The notes beneath the pieces were generated by a model that did no database searches, was not told the DNA's origin, and saw only the letters and a program-made list of their open reading frames with translations. From positions 29,685-64,913 of the forward strand of contig CADCDO010000045.1 in NCBI GenBank assembly GCA_902800345.1: a stretch of DNA of 35,229 nt. Reading direction: 5' to 3'. Source of the DNA: Fibrobacter succinogenes. GTDB lineage: Bacteria; Fibrobacterota; Fibrobacteria; Fibrobacterales; Fibrobacteraceae. The position numbers and the translations under genes were made by a program. Positions 9,700 to 16,703 of this stretch are shown here, in pieces; position 1 is the stretch's first letter, and each line of letters begins with the position of its first letter.

Positions 9700-9753
9700 C
9701 CACACGGATTTTTTTGCCACACGGATTCGATTTTCCTAACGGAAAATCAAGGA
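9700..9753. repeat. Cassette end repeat, left type (copy L1, with a partial copy before it)
   Basis: GCCACACGGATT at 9700 is immediately followed by a full copy at 9715-9753. The full copy has the arm TGCCACACGGATTCGA, then a hairpin with arms GATTTTCC and GGAAAATC and loop TAAC, then AAGGA. That AAGGA is the ribosome site of the GxxExxY gene at 9760. Confidence 0.8.
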
Positions 9754-9759
9754 AAAAGT

Positions 9760-10143
9760 ATGATAATTAACGAGAATGAAACGGGAAATATAATAAAGGC
9801 ATGTTTTGAAGTCCATAATGAATTGGGTCATGGATTTCTTGAAGCCGTATATCAAGAAGCTTTGGAAGAAGAATTTAAATTGCAGGGCATCCCGTATGAG
9901 AGGGAAAAACTGCTCCCTGTATTTTACAAAGGAAAGGCTCTTAAGAAAGAGTATTATGCGGATTTTATCTGCTATGATAAAATAATTGTTGAATTAAAAT
10001 CTGTGAGTGTTTTGTCTAAACCACATAAGGCTCAGGTGCTAAATTATTTGAATGCAGCAAAAAAGGATATCGGATTGTTGGTAAATTTTGGCGAAACATC
10101 GTTAAAATGGGAAAGGATAACGAATTTTAAAAAGGAAAATTAA
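9760..10143 (+). CDS. GxxExxY protein (PD-(D/E)XK nuclease fold), copy 1
   Basis: A 127-residue GxxExxY family protein, named for the motif seen here as GFLEAVY (residues about 25-31). The core YYADFICYDKIIVELKSV supplies the D...ExK residues of the PD-(D/E)XK fold. The family's biochemical role is not established. The start ATG 9760 is spaced well from the AAGGA inside the upstream repeat. It lies between hsdR and hsdM in the same direction and so is probably co-transcribed. Copy 2 (13572-13955) differs at only three residues but at many silent sites. A nuclease or nucleic-acid-binding accessory is possible; function is unproven. Confidence 0.85.
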   Translation: MIINENETGNIIKACFEVHNELGHGFLEAVYQEALEEEFKLQGIPYEREKLLPVFYKGKALKKEYYADFICYDKIIVELKSVSVLSKPHKAQVLNYLNAAKKDIGLLVNFGETSLKWERITNFKKEN

Positions 10144-10168
10144 TCAGGAAAATAGATAGTTATAATGA

Positions 10169-10207
10169 TGCCACACGGATTCGATTTTCCTAACGGAAAA
10201 TCAAGGA
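10169..10207. repeat. Cassette end repeat, left type (copy L2)
   Basis: Same sequence as copy L1: arm TGCCACACGGATTCGA, hairpin arms GATTTTCC/GGAAAATC around TAAC, then AAGGA. It stands before a 20-codon frame. Confidence 0.8.
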
Positions 10208-10213
10208 GAAAAA

Positions 10214-10276
10214 ATGGGAATGAAAGTGATAAATGCAGAATTAAGTGTTTTTATTAAAACCAAGAAATTGCGTTAG
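10214..10276 (+). CDS. 20-codon ORF inside a repeat-bounded cassette
   Basis: MGMKVINAELSVFIKTKKLR, with an AAGGAG ribosome site provided by the left repeat and a stop codon lying inside the right-end hairpin. It may be the deleted core of a former cassette gene rather than a working peptide. I do not recognise it. Confidence 0.3.
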   Translation: MGMKVINAELSVFIKTKKLR

Positions 10277-10297
10277 CAATTTCCAATCCGTGTGGCA
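10259..10297. repeat. Cassette end repeat, right type (copy R1)
   Basis: ACCAA, hairpin arms GAAATTGC and GCAATTTC around GTTA, then CAATCCGTGTGGCA. Reverse-complemented, it has the same plan as the left ends (TGCCACACGGATT, hairpin, TAAC loop) with a differently sequenced but fully paired stem. Confidence 0.8.
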
Positions 10298-10337
10298 ACC
10301 AAAAGAGATTTTCTATACTAGATTTTAGGAACTAAAG

Positions 10338-11987
10338 ATGAACATCAAAGACAAGACCATTGCCCTTATCGACTCTCTCAAGGCCACTTGCCAAACGTAC
10401 GGCATGGGCAATGACGGCAACGAATACAAGATTATCACTCAGGTGTTTTTGTACAAGTTTATGGCCGACAAGTTCGGCTACGAACTCAAGAAAATCAATG
10501 ACCCTTGCCTGAAGGCCCTCAAAAAATCTGACAAGTGGGAAGAGGAATATGCGAAACTCTCCAAGGCCGACCGCGAAAAGGTGAGCCTCTTCTTGCCGCC
10601 CGAAGTCCCGGTGTTCAAGCCCGACTACCTGATTGCAAACCTCTGGAACAAGCAGGCCAAGGGCGATTTCGACGTCATCTTCGACGAGACCATGGTCGCC
10701 ATCGCAAAGGACAATCTGGACGTATTCTACACCAAGACCGCGCAAGAGACGAAAATCCCCATCTTCGAAAAACTCACCATCTTCGTGACCGACGACGCCC
10801 AGCGTGCAAACTTCGCCCGCGCCCTTGTCGATAAACTCGTGAACTTCAGCTTCGAAGACGCCTTCGCCGAACACTACGACTTTTTCTCGGATATCTTTGA
10901 ATACCTGCTCAAGGACTACAACACTGCAGGCGGCGGCAAGTACGCCGAATATTACACCCCAAAGGCCATCGCGAAAATCATGGCCCGCCTGTTGGTGGGC
11001 GACAAAGCCGACCTGCACAACGTAGAATGCTACGACCCCAGCGCAGGCACCGGCACCTTGCTCATGGCGCTCAGCCACCAGATTGGCGAAGATCGCTGTA
11101 CCATCTTTGCGCAAGACATCTCGCAGCGCAGTAACAAAATGCTCAAGCTAAACCTGCTACTGAACGGCCTCGTTTCGAGCCTCGATCACGCCGTGCAGGG
11201 CGACACCCTCCTGGAACCCTACCACAAGAGCGACGACGGCAAGAGCCTCAAGCAGTTCGATTACGTTGTGAGCAATCCACCCTTCAAGATGGACTTCAGC
11301 GACACCCGCGACGACATCGAGAAGAAATGGAACGCCCGCTTCTGGGCAGGCGTGCCGAAAGTCCCGAACAAGAAAAAGGAGAGCATGGCCATCTACACCT
11401 GCTTTATCCAGCACGTGGTAAACAGCATCAAGGCAGGCGGCAAGGGCGCCATCGTTATCCCCACCGGGTTCATTACCGCGAAATCCGGCATCGAGCACAA
11501 AATCCTCGAACGCATCGTTGACGAACACATCGTCTATGGCGTGGTGAGCATGCCGAGCAACGTATTCGCGAACACCGGCACCAACGTGAGTGTGCTCTTC
11601 TTCGACAAGACCCGCAAAAAGACCGACAAGGACAAAGTCACCCTCGTTGACGCAAGTAAGCTCGGCAAGGAATACAAGGACGCGAATGGCCTCAAGAAAG
11701 TCCGCCTCGAAGACGACGAAATCGAGAAAATCGTGACCACCTTCCGCAAGGCCAAAGCCGTCGAAGACTTTAGCGTGGTCGTGAGTTACAGCGAAGTCAA
11801 GGAAAAAGGCTACAGCCTGAGCGCCGGCCAGTATTTCGACATCAAGATAGACTACGTAGATATCACCGCCGACGAATTCAACGCCCAGATGAAAGCCGAC
11901 ACCGAAGAACTCGCCGCCATGTTCGCCGAAAGCCACAAACTGGAAAAGGAAATACAGAAACAGTTGAGCAACTTGAAATTCAATTAG
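10338..11987 (+). CDS. hsdM: Type I restriction-modification methyltransferase subunit M
   Basis: An N6-adenine DNA methyltransferase of 549 residues that works with HsdS, and with HsdR for cleavage. An N-terminal helical HsdM domain is followed by the SAM-binding motif DPSAGTGT (about 233-240) and the catalytic NPPF (about 313-316). AEYYTPKAIAKIM ahead of motif I is typical of the family. An AGGA ribosome site precedes ATG 10338. The gene is complete with high-GC, backbone-like codon use, unlike the genes after hsdS. Between hsdM and hsdS lie a left repeat, an AlbA-type gene and a GxxExxY gene, so the usual tight M-S pairing has been split by insertions. Confidence 0.95.
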   Translation: MNIKDKTIALIDSLKATCQTYGMGNDGNEYKIITQVFLYKFMADKFGYELKKINDPCLKALKKSDKWEEEYAKLSKADREKVSLFLPPEVPVFKPDYLIANLWNKQAKGDFDVIFDETMVAIAKDNLDVFYTKTAQETKIPIFEKLTIFVTDDAQRANFARALVDKLVNFSFEDAFAEHYDFFSDIFEYLLKDYNTAGGGKYAEYYTPKAIAKIMARLLVGDKADLHNVECYDPSAGTGTLLMALSHQIGEDRCTIFAQDISQRSNKMLKLNLLLNGLVSSLDHAVQGDTLLEPYHKSDDGKSLKQFDYVVSNPPFKMDFSDTRDDIEKKWNARFWAGVPKVPNKKKESMAIYTCFIQHVVNSIKAGGKGAIVIPTGFITAKSGIEHKILERIVDEHIVYGVVSMPSNVFANTGTNVSVLFFDKTRKKTDKDKVTLVDASKLGKEYKDANGLKKVRLEDDEIEKIVTTFRKAKAVEDFSVVVSYSEVKEKGYSLSAGQYFDIKIDYVDITADEFNAQMKADTEELAAMFAESHKLEKEIQKQLSNLKFN

Positions 11988-11999
11988 GGCGAGTCATGA

Positions 12000-12038
12000 T
12001 GCCACACGGATTCGATTTTCCTAACGGAAAATCAAGGA
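12000..12038. repeat. Cassette end repeat, left type (copy L3)
   Basis: Identical in arm, hairpin and AAGGA tail to copies L1 and L2. It begins 13 nt after the hsdM stop. Confidence 0.8.
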
Positions 12039-12051
12039 GAATTGATAACAA

Positions 12052-12090
12052 CGTCATTGCGAGGACCCTGTAAAGGGACGAAGCAATCTA
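12052..12090. repeat. REP-like palindromic repeat
   Basis: CGTCATTGCGAGGACCC, a short loop, then GGGACGAAGCAATCT. ATTGC/GCAAT and CCC/GGG pair across the loop. This is the form of a widespread REP-like intergenic element (GTCATTGCGAGG..CGAAGCAATC), different from the cassette repeats next to it. Confidence 0.65.
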
Positions 12091-12109
12091 AGTGAATGTT
12101 TAAGTAAAG

Positions 12110-13534
12110 ATGGGAATAAATATGAGTTTGGAAAAAGAAATCAAATTGGGTGAAAGCCGGACCTTGGAGTTCAAACAGGAACTCCCCAGGGAATCCCACA
12201 AGTGGCTGAAGACAATCGTCGCCTTTGCAAATGGTGCCGGTGGCAGGTTTGTTGTAGGCGTCAATGATGAACGGCAGGTTGTCGGCCTGCCCGCCCATAC
12301 GGACATTTTTAAACTCAAGGACTCAATCGCAGATGCCATTGCTCAGGCCTGCAACCCGCAAGTTGTATTCGACATCTATCAGGAATCGGTAAATGACCGC
12401 GTTGTCTTGGTAGTGGAAGTTTTTCCTGGTAACAGTACGCCTTATTATCTCAAAAAACTTGGTATCGAAAACGGGACATTTATTCGCCTTGGAGCCACGA
12501 CCCGATTGGCCGATGCCAACACGCTTTTTGAACTGAATTTAAAGAAACAGCGCCGCTATTATGATGAACTCCCTCGTGCAGAACTGAAAGTATCCAGAAG
12601 GGATGTGCAGCGACTGTGCCGGAATTTTGAAAGTCATAGCGGAAAAAGGATTCCCAAGGATTTTCTTTTCAATACGGGCCTACTCCGTGAAGACGGCGGG
12701 TCTTTGGTTGCCACTAATGCCTATGCGATTTTTGCAGGAATCCCTGATTTCTTTTGCAAGATCCAATGTGCTCGTTTCCGCGGAAAGGACCGGGTTGAAT
12801 TTTTAGACAAGAAGGACTTTGAAGGCCCCTTGCTGGATCAAGTTGACGGAGCGTTTAAGTTTGTACAAACTTATCTCAAGACGATTGTCAAGTTTGAAGG
12901 ACTTTACCGTCGGGAATCTTGCGAATTGCCGGAGAAGGCTTTGCGTGAACTAATCCTAAATGCGGTTATCCATCGCAATTACATGATGAGTTCCTGCGTG
13001 CAAGTTGCAGTTTACGATGACCGCGTGGAGATTTCGTCGCCAGGGGCCTTGTATGGAACATTGACTCTGGAAGAGGCTCTTTCTGGACGGTCTTCTATTC
13101 GGAATAAACTCCTGGCATCGGTCTGCGAAAAACTGGGCGTGGTCGAAGGTTGGGGCACTGGACTCAAAAAGATTATTGATACTTGCAAGGAACTTAAAAT
13201 TAGACCACCCGAGTTCCTTGAAATCGGTGATTTGCTTAGGGTTAACTTTTATAGGGCCAAAATGAGTGACCCTAATAATGACACAATAAATGAAAATACT
13301 AGGGAGAAAACTAGGGAGAAAACTAGGGAGAAAACTAGGGAGAAAAATAAAACTAGGGAGAAAATTATTCAGGCTATAAAAAACAAGCCTGACATAACAA
13401 CGGCGGAACTTTCGAGCTTGCTAGAAATTTCGTCAAAAGGCGTTGAGTGGCAATTGAGAGAACTAAAGAAAAAAGGAGTGATTAGCAGAGTTGGTGCAGA
13501 CAAAGGCGGACACTGGGAGATAATTGAAAATTGA
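12110..13534 (+). CDS. AlbA_2/Schlafen-type ATP-binding protein with C-terminal winged helix
   Basis: 474 residues. The N-terminal AlbA_2 (Schlafen-like) domain runs over about 10-130 (GESRTLEFKQEL, then ANGAGGRFVVGVND). The middle is a GHKL-like ATP-binding domain (HATPase_c_4 type): LRELILNAVIHRNYM, VEISSPGALYGTL and GWGTGLKKI. After it comes a low-complexity linker of repeated TREK, then a winged helix (TAELSSLLEISSKGVEWQLR, ending GGHWEI). Such proteins are often found inside type I RM operons and are thought to be transcription regulators. ATG 12110 or 12122 could be the start; neither has a strong ribosome site. The linker DNA is a 12-bp tandem repeat. Confidence 0.85.
   Translation: MGINMSLEKEIKLGESRTLEFKQELPRESHKWLKTIVAFANGAGGRFVVGVNDERQVVGLPAHTDIFKLKDSIADAIAQACNPQVVFDIYQESVNDRVVLVVEVFPGNSTPYYLKKLGIENGTFIRLGATTRLADANTLFELNLKKQRRYYDELPRAELKVSRRDVQRLCRNFESHSGKRIPKDFLFNTGLLREDGGSLVATNAYAIFAGIPDFFCKIQCARFRGKDRVEFLDKKDFEGPLLDQVDGAFKFVQTYLKTIVKFEGLYRRESCELPEKALRELILNAVIHRNYMMSSCVQVAVYDDRVEISSPGALYGTLTLEEALSGRSSIRNKLLASVCEKLGVVEGWGTGLKKIIDTCKELKIRPPEFLEIGDLLRVNFYRAKMSDPNNDTINENTREKTREKTREKTREKNKTREKIIQAIKNKPDITTAELSSLLEISSKGVEWQLRELKKKGVISRVGADKGGHWEIIEN
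13298..13363 (+). repeat. 12-bp in-frame tandem repeat encoding a TREK linker
   Basis: ACTAGGGAGAAA occurs four times in tandem (13298-13345), then after six bases once more (13352-13363). Each unit encodes TREK, so copy-number slippage changes linker length by four residues without changing frame. Confidence 0.9.
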
Positions 13535-13542
13535 AGTTTTTG

Positions 13543-13571
13543 ATGCCACACGGATTGTCCAAGGAAAATGT
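13543..13571. repeat. Cassette end repeat, left type without hairpin (copy L4)
   Basis: TGCCACACGGATT then GTCC and AAGGAAAATGT directly before ATG 13572. Compared with L1-L3, the hairpin has been lost, but the arm and the ribosome-binding tail remain. Confidence 0.7.
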
Positions 13572-13955
13572 ATGATAATTAACGAGAACGAAACGGGAAA
13601 TATAATAAAGGCTTGTTTTGAAGTCCATAATGAACTAGGTCATGGATTCCTTGAAGCCGTGTATCAAGAAGCCTTGGAAGAAGAGTTCAAAATGCAAGGT
13701 ATCCCGTATGAAAGAGAAAAATTGCTCCCAGTCTTTTATAAGGGAAAACAGCTGAAAAAAGAATACTATGCGGATTTCATCTGTTATGACAAAATAATCG
13801 TTGAACTAAAATCAGTGAGTGTGTTGTCAAAACCGCACAAAGCTCAAGTATTGAATTATTTGAACGCTGCTAAAAAAGATGTTGGGCTGCTGGTGAACTT
13901 TGGCGAAACCTCGTTAAAGTGGGAACGTATAACGAATTTCAAAAAGGAAAATTAA
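13572..13955 (+). CDS. GxxExxY protein (PD-(D/E)XK nuclease fold), copy 2
   Basis: 127 residues, matching copy 1 except at three positions (L/M, A/Q and I/V). The GFLEAVY motif and the D...ELK nuclease-like core are intact. I choose ATG 13572 because it corresponds to the start of copy 1 and has AAGGA upstream; a longer in-frame start at 13524 overlaps the preceding gene and the repeat. By hand I count about 49 silent codon differences from copy 1, so the two are old and both kept under protein-level constraint. The stop codon touches the right-end repeat that precedes hsdS. Function is not established for the family. Confidence 0.85.
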   Translation: MIINENETGNIIKACFEVHNELGHGFLEAVYQEALEEEFKMQGIPYEREKLLPVFYKGKQLKKEYYADFICYDKIIVELKSVSVLSKPHKAQVLNYLNAAKKDVGLLVNFGETSLKWERITNFKKEN

Positions 13956-13993
13956 CCAAGAAATTGCGTTAGCAATTTCGAATCCGTGTGGCA
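13955..13993. repeat. Cassette end repeat, right type (copy R2)
   Basis: ACCAA, hairpin arms GAAATTGC/GCAATTTC around GTTA, then GAATCCGTGTGGCA. It is identical to R1 except for one base next to the stem. Its ACGGATT arm is the exact inverse of the left ends. Confidence 0.8.
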
Positions 13994-14036
13994 ATAAAAA
14001 AGAATTTTGGTGAACTTGAATATGGAAATGATATTA

Positions 14037-14065
14037 GACGAAAGACGAGAGACGAAAGACGAAAG
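14037..14065. repeat. GACGAAA microrepeat before hsdS
   Basis: Imperfect tandem units of GACGAAAG/GACGAGAG lie between the right cassette end and the likely hsdS start. If translation starts further upstream, they would encode charged residues. Confidence 0.5.
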
Positions 14066-14075
14066 AATTAGCGGT

Positions 14076-15299
14076 ATGGGAATGTACAAGTTGGGAGACT
14101 TGTGCAGTGATGTTGTCGATTGCCCTCATTCCACACCAGAATGGAAAAACGAAGGAATTCGTGTCATTAGAAATTTCAATATTGTTAATGGCTCTTTAGA
14201 TTTTTCAAATGGGTTCTTTGTTGATGAAGAAACTTTTGAAAAGAGAACGCAAAGAGCATGTCCTGAATTTGAAGATTTAGTGATATCAAGAGAAGCTCCA
14301 ATGGGAGCTGTTTGCATGATTCCTAAAAATCTAAAATGTTGCTTAGGACAAAGGCTAGTCCTTTTAAAGATAAATAAAGAACTTGCTGATCCTAGCTATA
14401 TATTATTCACAATTCAAAGTCAATTTGTTCAAAAGCAGATTCAGGTTATTGATCAGACAGGCTCTATTGTTAGTAATCTAAATATTCCAGACTTAAAGTC
14501 CTTGCTGATACCTTTACCCCCTTTATCAGAGCAAAAGAAAATCGCCTCCGTTCTTTCCGCATTAGACGACAAAATCGCCCTGAACAAAAAGATGAACCAG
14601 AAACTCGAAGCAATGGCAAAACGCCTATATGATTACTGGTTCGTCCAATTTGACTTTCCCGACAAAAACGGCCGCCCCTACAAAACCACCGGCGGCCCCA
14701 TGACCTACAACCCCACCCTCAAAAGGGAAATACCAGAGGGGTGGGAAGTAAAAAGCCTTTTTGATTGTTCTGATGTTTTATACGGATTTCCGTATGCAAC
14801 AGAGCCATTTGATGAAGAAAATTTGGATATTTCGACGAAACCATATCCTGTAATTCGCATTCGTGATATAAAGGACAATACAATTTCTGCCAAGACAACC
14901 GAAATCGTTGATGATAGGTATAGGACGAAAGTGAATGACCTGTTGATTGGTATGGACGGCTACTTCCATATGAGTTTTTGGCCTAGGAATGATGATTACG
15001 TAAATCAGCGAATAACTCGTATTCGACAAAAAGATTTGTCAATTATGGTAATCTATCATCAGATTGCCCCATTTATCAAGTTCAAGGAAGACCAGGCGAA
15101 AGGATCAACTGTTGGTCATTTGAGTGATAAGGATATGAAGCAGATTAATATCCTTGTGCCGAATAATCCGCGACTATCAGAAAAATTTGATGGTATTTTA
15201 AATCTTATCACAAAGAATAAGCAAGAAATCTCTCGACTCACCGCCCTCCGCGACAAACTCCTCCCGCTCCTAATGAACGGCCAAGTAGTGATAGAATAA
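14076..15299 (+). CDS. hsdS: Type I restriction-modification specificity subunit S
   Basis: This subunit determines the DNA target of the type I complex. It has two target recognition domains: KLGDLCSDVVDCPHSTPEW to LLIPLPPLSEQ, and the second from EIPEGWEVKSLFDCSDVLYG to LVPNNP. Each is followed by a conserved helix (EQKKIASVLSALDDKIALNK, and the terminal ITKNKQEISRLTALRDKLLP). I start at ATG 14076 because family members begin just before the KLGDL motif. ATG 14022 in the same frame would add low-complexity residues. The two recognition halves are AT-rich while the conserved helices are GC-rich, the usual mosaic of swapped recognition domains. Upstream partner hsdM is intact. Confidence 0.93.
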   Translation: MGMYKLGDLCSDVVDCPHSTPEWKNEGIRVIRNFNIVNGSLDFSNGFFVDEETFEKRTQRACPEFEDLVISREAPMGAVCMIPKNLKCCLGQRLVLLKINKELADPSYILFTIQSQFVQKQIQVIDQTGSIVSNLNIPDLKSLLIPLPPLSEQKKIASVLSALDDKIALNKKMNQKLEAMAKRLYDYWFVQFDFPDKNGRPYKTTGGPMTYNPTLKREIPEGWEVKSLFDCSDVLYGFPYATEPFDEENLDISTKPYPVIRIRDIKDNTISAKTTEIVDDRYRTKVNDLLIGMDGYFHMSFWPRNDDYVNQRITRIRQKDLSIMVIYHQIAPFIKFKEDQAKGSTVGHLSDKDMKQINILVPNNPRLSEKFDGILNLITKNKQEISRLTALRDKLLPLLMNGQVVIE

Positions 15300-15311
15300 A
15301 GGGTTGTTAAA

Positions 15312-16691
15312 ATGAAATTATCTAAAGAATTTAGAGACTTTGCAAAAAAACGTCGTGATAAAGCTGTTCTTGGAGGAACAAGTTTTGATTATGCATTAAA
15401 GGCCAAAATAGAGGAAATAAAAAAGGACCCTGTCAAAAATTCTCTATTAAAATCCAAAAAAGAGGATACTAAAATTATGACTTCTGATTTGGAATCTATC
15501 CCTGAGATTATGTCATGGATATATTCTGAATCTATTATTCGCCTGGATGATTTTATAGTTTTACAACCTTGGTTGATTACGGTGATAGCGGCGCTTTTGA
15601 GAAAAAAGAAAGGGCCTAAAATTATTTCAGGCGACAAAAATCCTTCTAGATTTGCAAATGCAATGGGTTTAGGACCCTATTGTGGAATTGAACAAAATTG
15701 TGTTTATACAGAGTACAAACGTACTGTAAAATTATCGTCTATAGAAAAAGGTTCAAATTACGAACGAAAAGCTTCTGAAATATCAAAATTACTAATTGAA
15801 AGTGTTGATGCCGATGAATTACAATATACCGATGCAACTGATTTAAAAGATACAATTTACTATGTACTTAATGAATTGATGAGAAATGTTATTCAACATA
15901 GTGAGGACCCTGATGGCGGACTTTTGATTGCACAGAAAATGCGTTCAGGCTATTTTGGAGATTCTAAACCCTGTGTTCAAATAACGGTTGTTGATAATGG
16001 TATTGGAATATTGAAATCATTACAGACATTTCATAAAATCGATGACCCTGAAAGAGCTTTGTTAGCATCTGTAAAGCCTCATTTTTCGGGAGCGTTTCCA
16101 GAAGAACGAATTGGTGGAACGGATGTTAATGCTGGTCTTGGTCTTTTTATGATTTCTGAGATAGCAAAAGAGCTTGGTGGTTATATGGCTATTTGTTCTA
16201 GCGGAAAACTTTTATCAATAAAAGGTAATGGGGATGAAAATAATACTACTGCAATCAAAGACGCTCCGTTTGATGGAACATTTGTTGTTTTTGAGATCCC
16301 AGTAAATTGTACCTTGGCTGATTATAATGAAATGTTAAAACGTATTTATGCGAAGGCTGAAGAACGTTCACAAAAGAAAAAACATCGAATACCTGTTATT
16401 TGCTTTGATACAAATTCTATGGGTGAATGTAAGAAATTTTTAGTTAAAGCTTGTGCTGAAAATGTCACTAAGGCGAAACAGAGTGTAGATGAATTGTTGC
16501 TTCCAATATTAAGAAATAAACAGAATCTTTGTCTAAATTTTACAGGCGTTTCTATTGCTACGCAAAGTTTCGCTCATTCTCTATTAAAACGGTTGATTGT
16601 CGAAGCTAGAAGAAGAAAATGTACTTTGTTTATTGAAGGGGCAAATGCAAAAGTTAAAGATGCTATTGAGTTTGTTGACGGGTATGTATAG
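15312..16691 (+). CDS. GHKL ATPase with C-terminal STAS-like (DUF4325-type) domain
   Basis: 459 residues. Residues 1-150 are unassigned. A histidine-kinase-like ATPase domain follows: N box ELMRNVIQHS (about 188-197), DNGIGI (228-233) and the G2 loop GLGLF (275-279). The C-terminus (about 385-455: LCLNFTGVSIATQSFAHSLL, then a TLFIEGANAKVKDAIEF stretch) looks like the STAS-like DUF4325 domain. No DHp domain or receiver is present, so this is not a classical two-component kinase. The architecture resembles an anti-sigma kinase fused to its anti-anti-sigma partner. It begins 12 nt after hsdS and ends just before an ATPase gene, so it joins the hsd transcript. AT content jumps sharply here. Its role in defence is inference from position. 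Confidence 0.75.
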   Translation: MKLSKEFRDFAKKRRDKAVLGGTSFDYALKAKIEEIKKDPVKNSLLKSKKEDTKIMTSDLESIPEIMSWIYSESIIRLDDFIVLQPWLITVIAALLRKKKGPKIISGDKNPSRFANAMGLGPYCGIEQNCVYTEYKRTVKLSSIEKGSNYERKASEISKLLIESVDADELQYTDATDLKDTIYYVLNELMRNVIQHSEDPDGGLLIAQKMRSGYFGDSKPCVQITVVDNGIGILKSLQTFHKIDDPERALLASVKPHFSGAFPEERIGGTDVNAGLGLFMISEIAKELGGYMAICSSGKLLSIKGNGDENNTTAIKDAPFDGTFVVFEIPVNCTLADYNEMLKRIYAKAEERSQKKKHRIPVICFDTNSMGECKKFLVKACAENVTKAKQSVDELLLPILRNKQNLCLNFTGVSIATQSFAHSLLKRLIVEARRRKCTLFIEGANAKVKDAIEFVDGYV

Positions 16692-16703
16692 TTTGGAGTG
16701 AAT

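Noticed and set aside
10332..11936. Minus-strand frames of about 260 codons opposite hsdM
   Set aside because: Antisense shadows; the plus strand has DPSAGTGT and NPPF in one intact frame.
9700..13993. Cassette repeats as a CRISPR or as an integron attC array
   Set aside because: Copies are widely spaced with genes between them and occur in two inverted types. No cas or integrase gene is present, and the hairpin layout lacks typical attC core sites.
14007..14075. An upstream start for HsdS at TTG 14007
   Set aside because: It would add low-complexity residues from the GACGAAA microrepeat and lacks a ribosome site; homologues start near the KLGDL motif.
15312..16691. A classical two-component histidine kinase
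   Set aside because: There is no phospho-accepting histidine domain, no membrane segment and no receiver; only the GHKL domain and a STAS-like tail are present.
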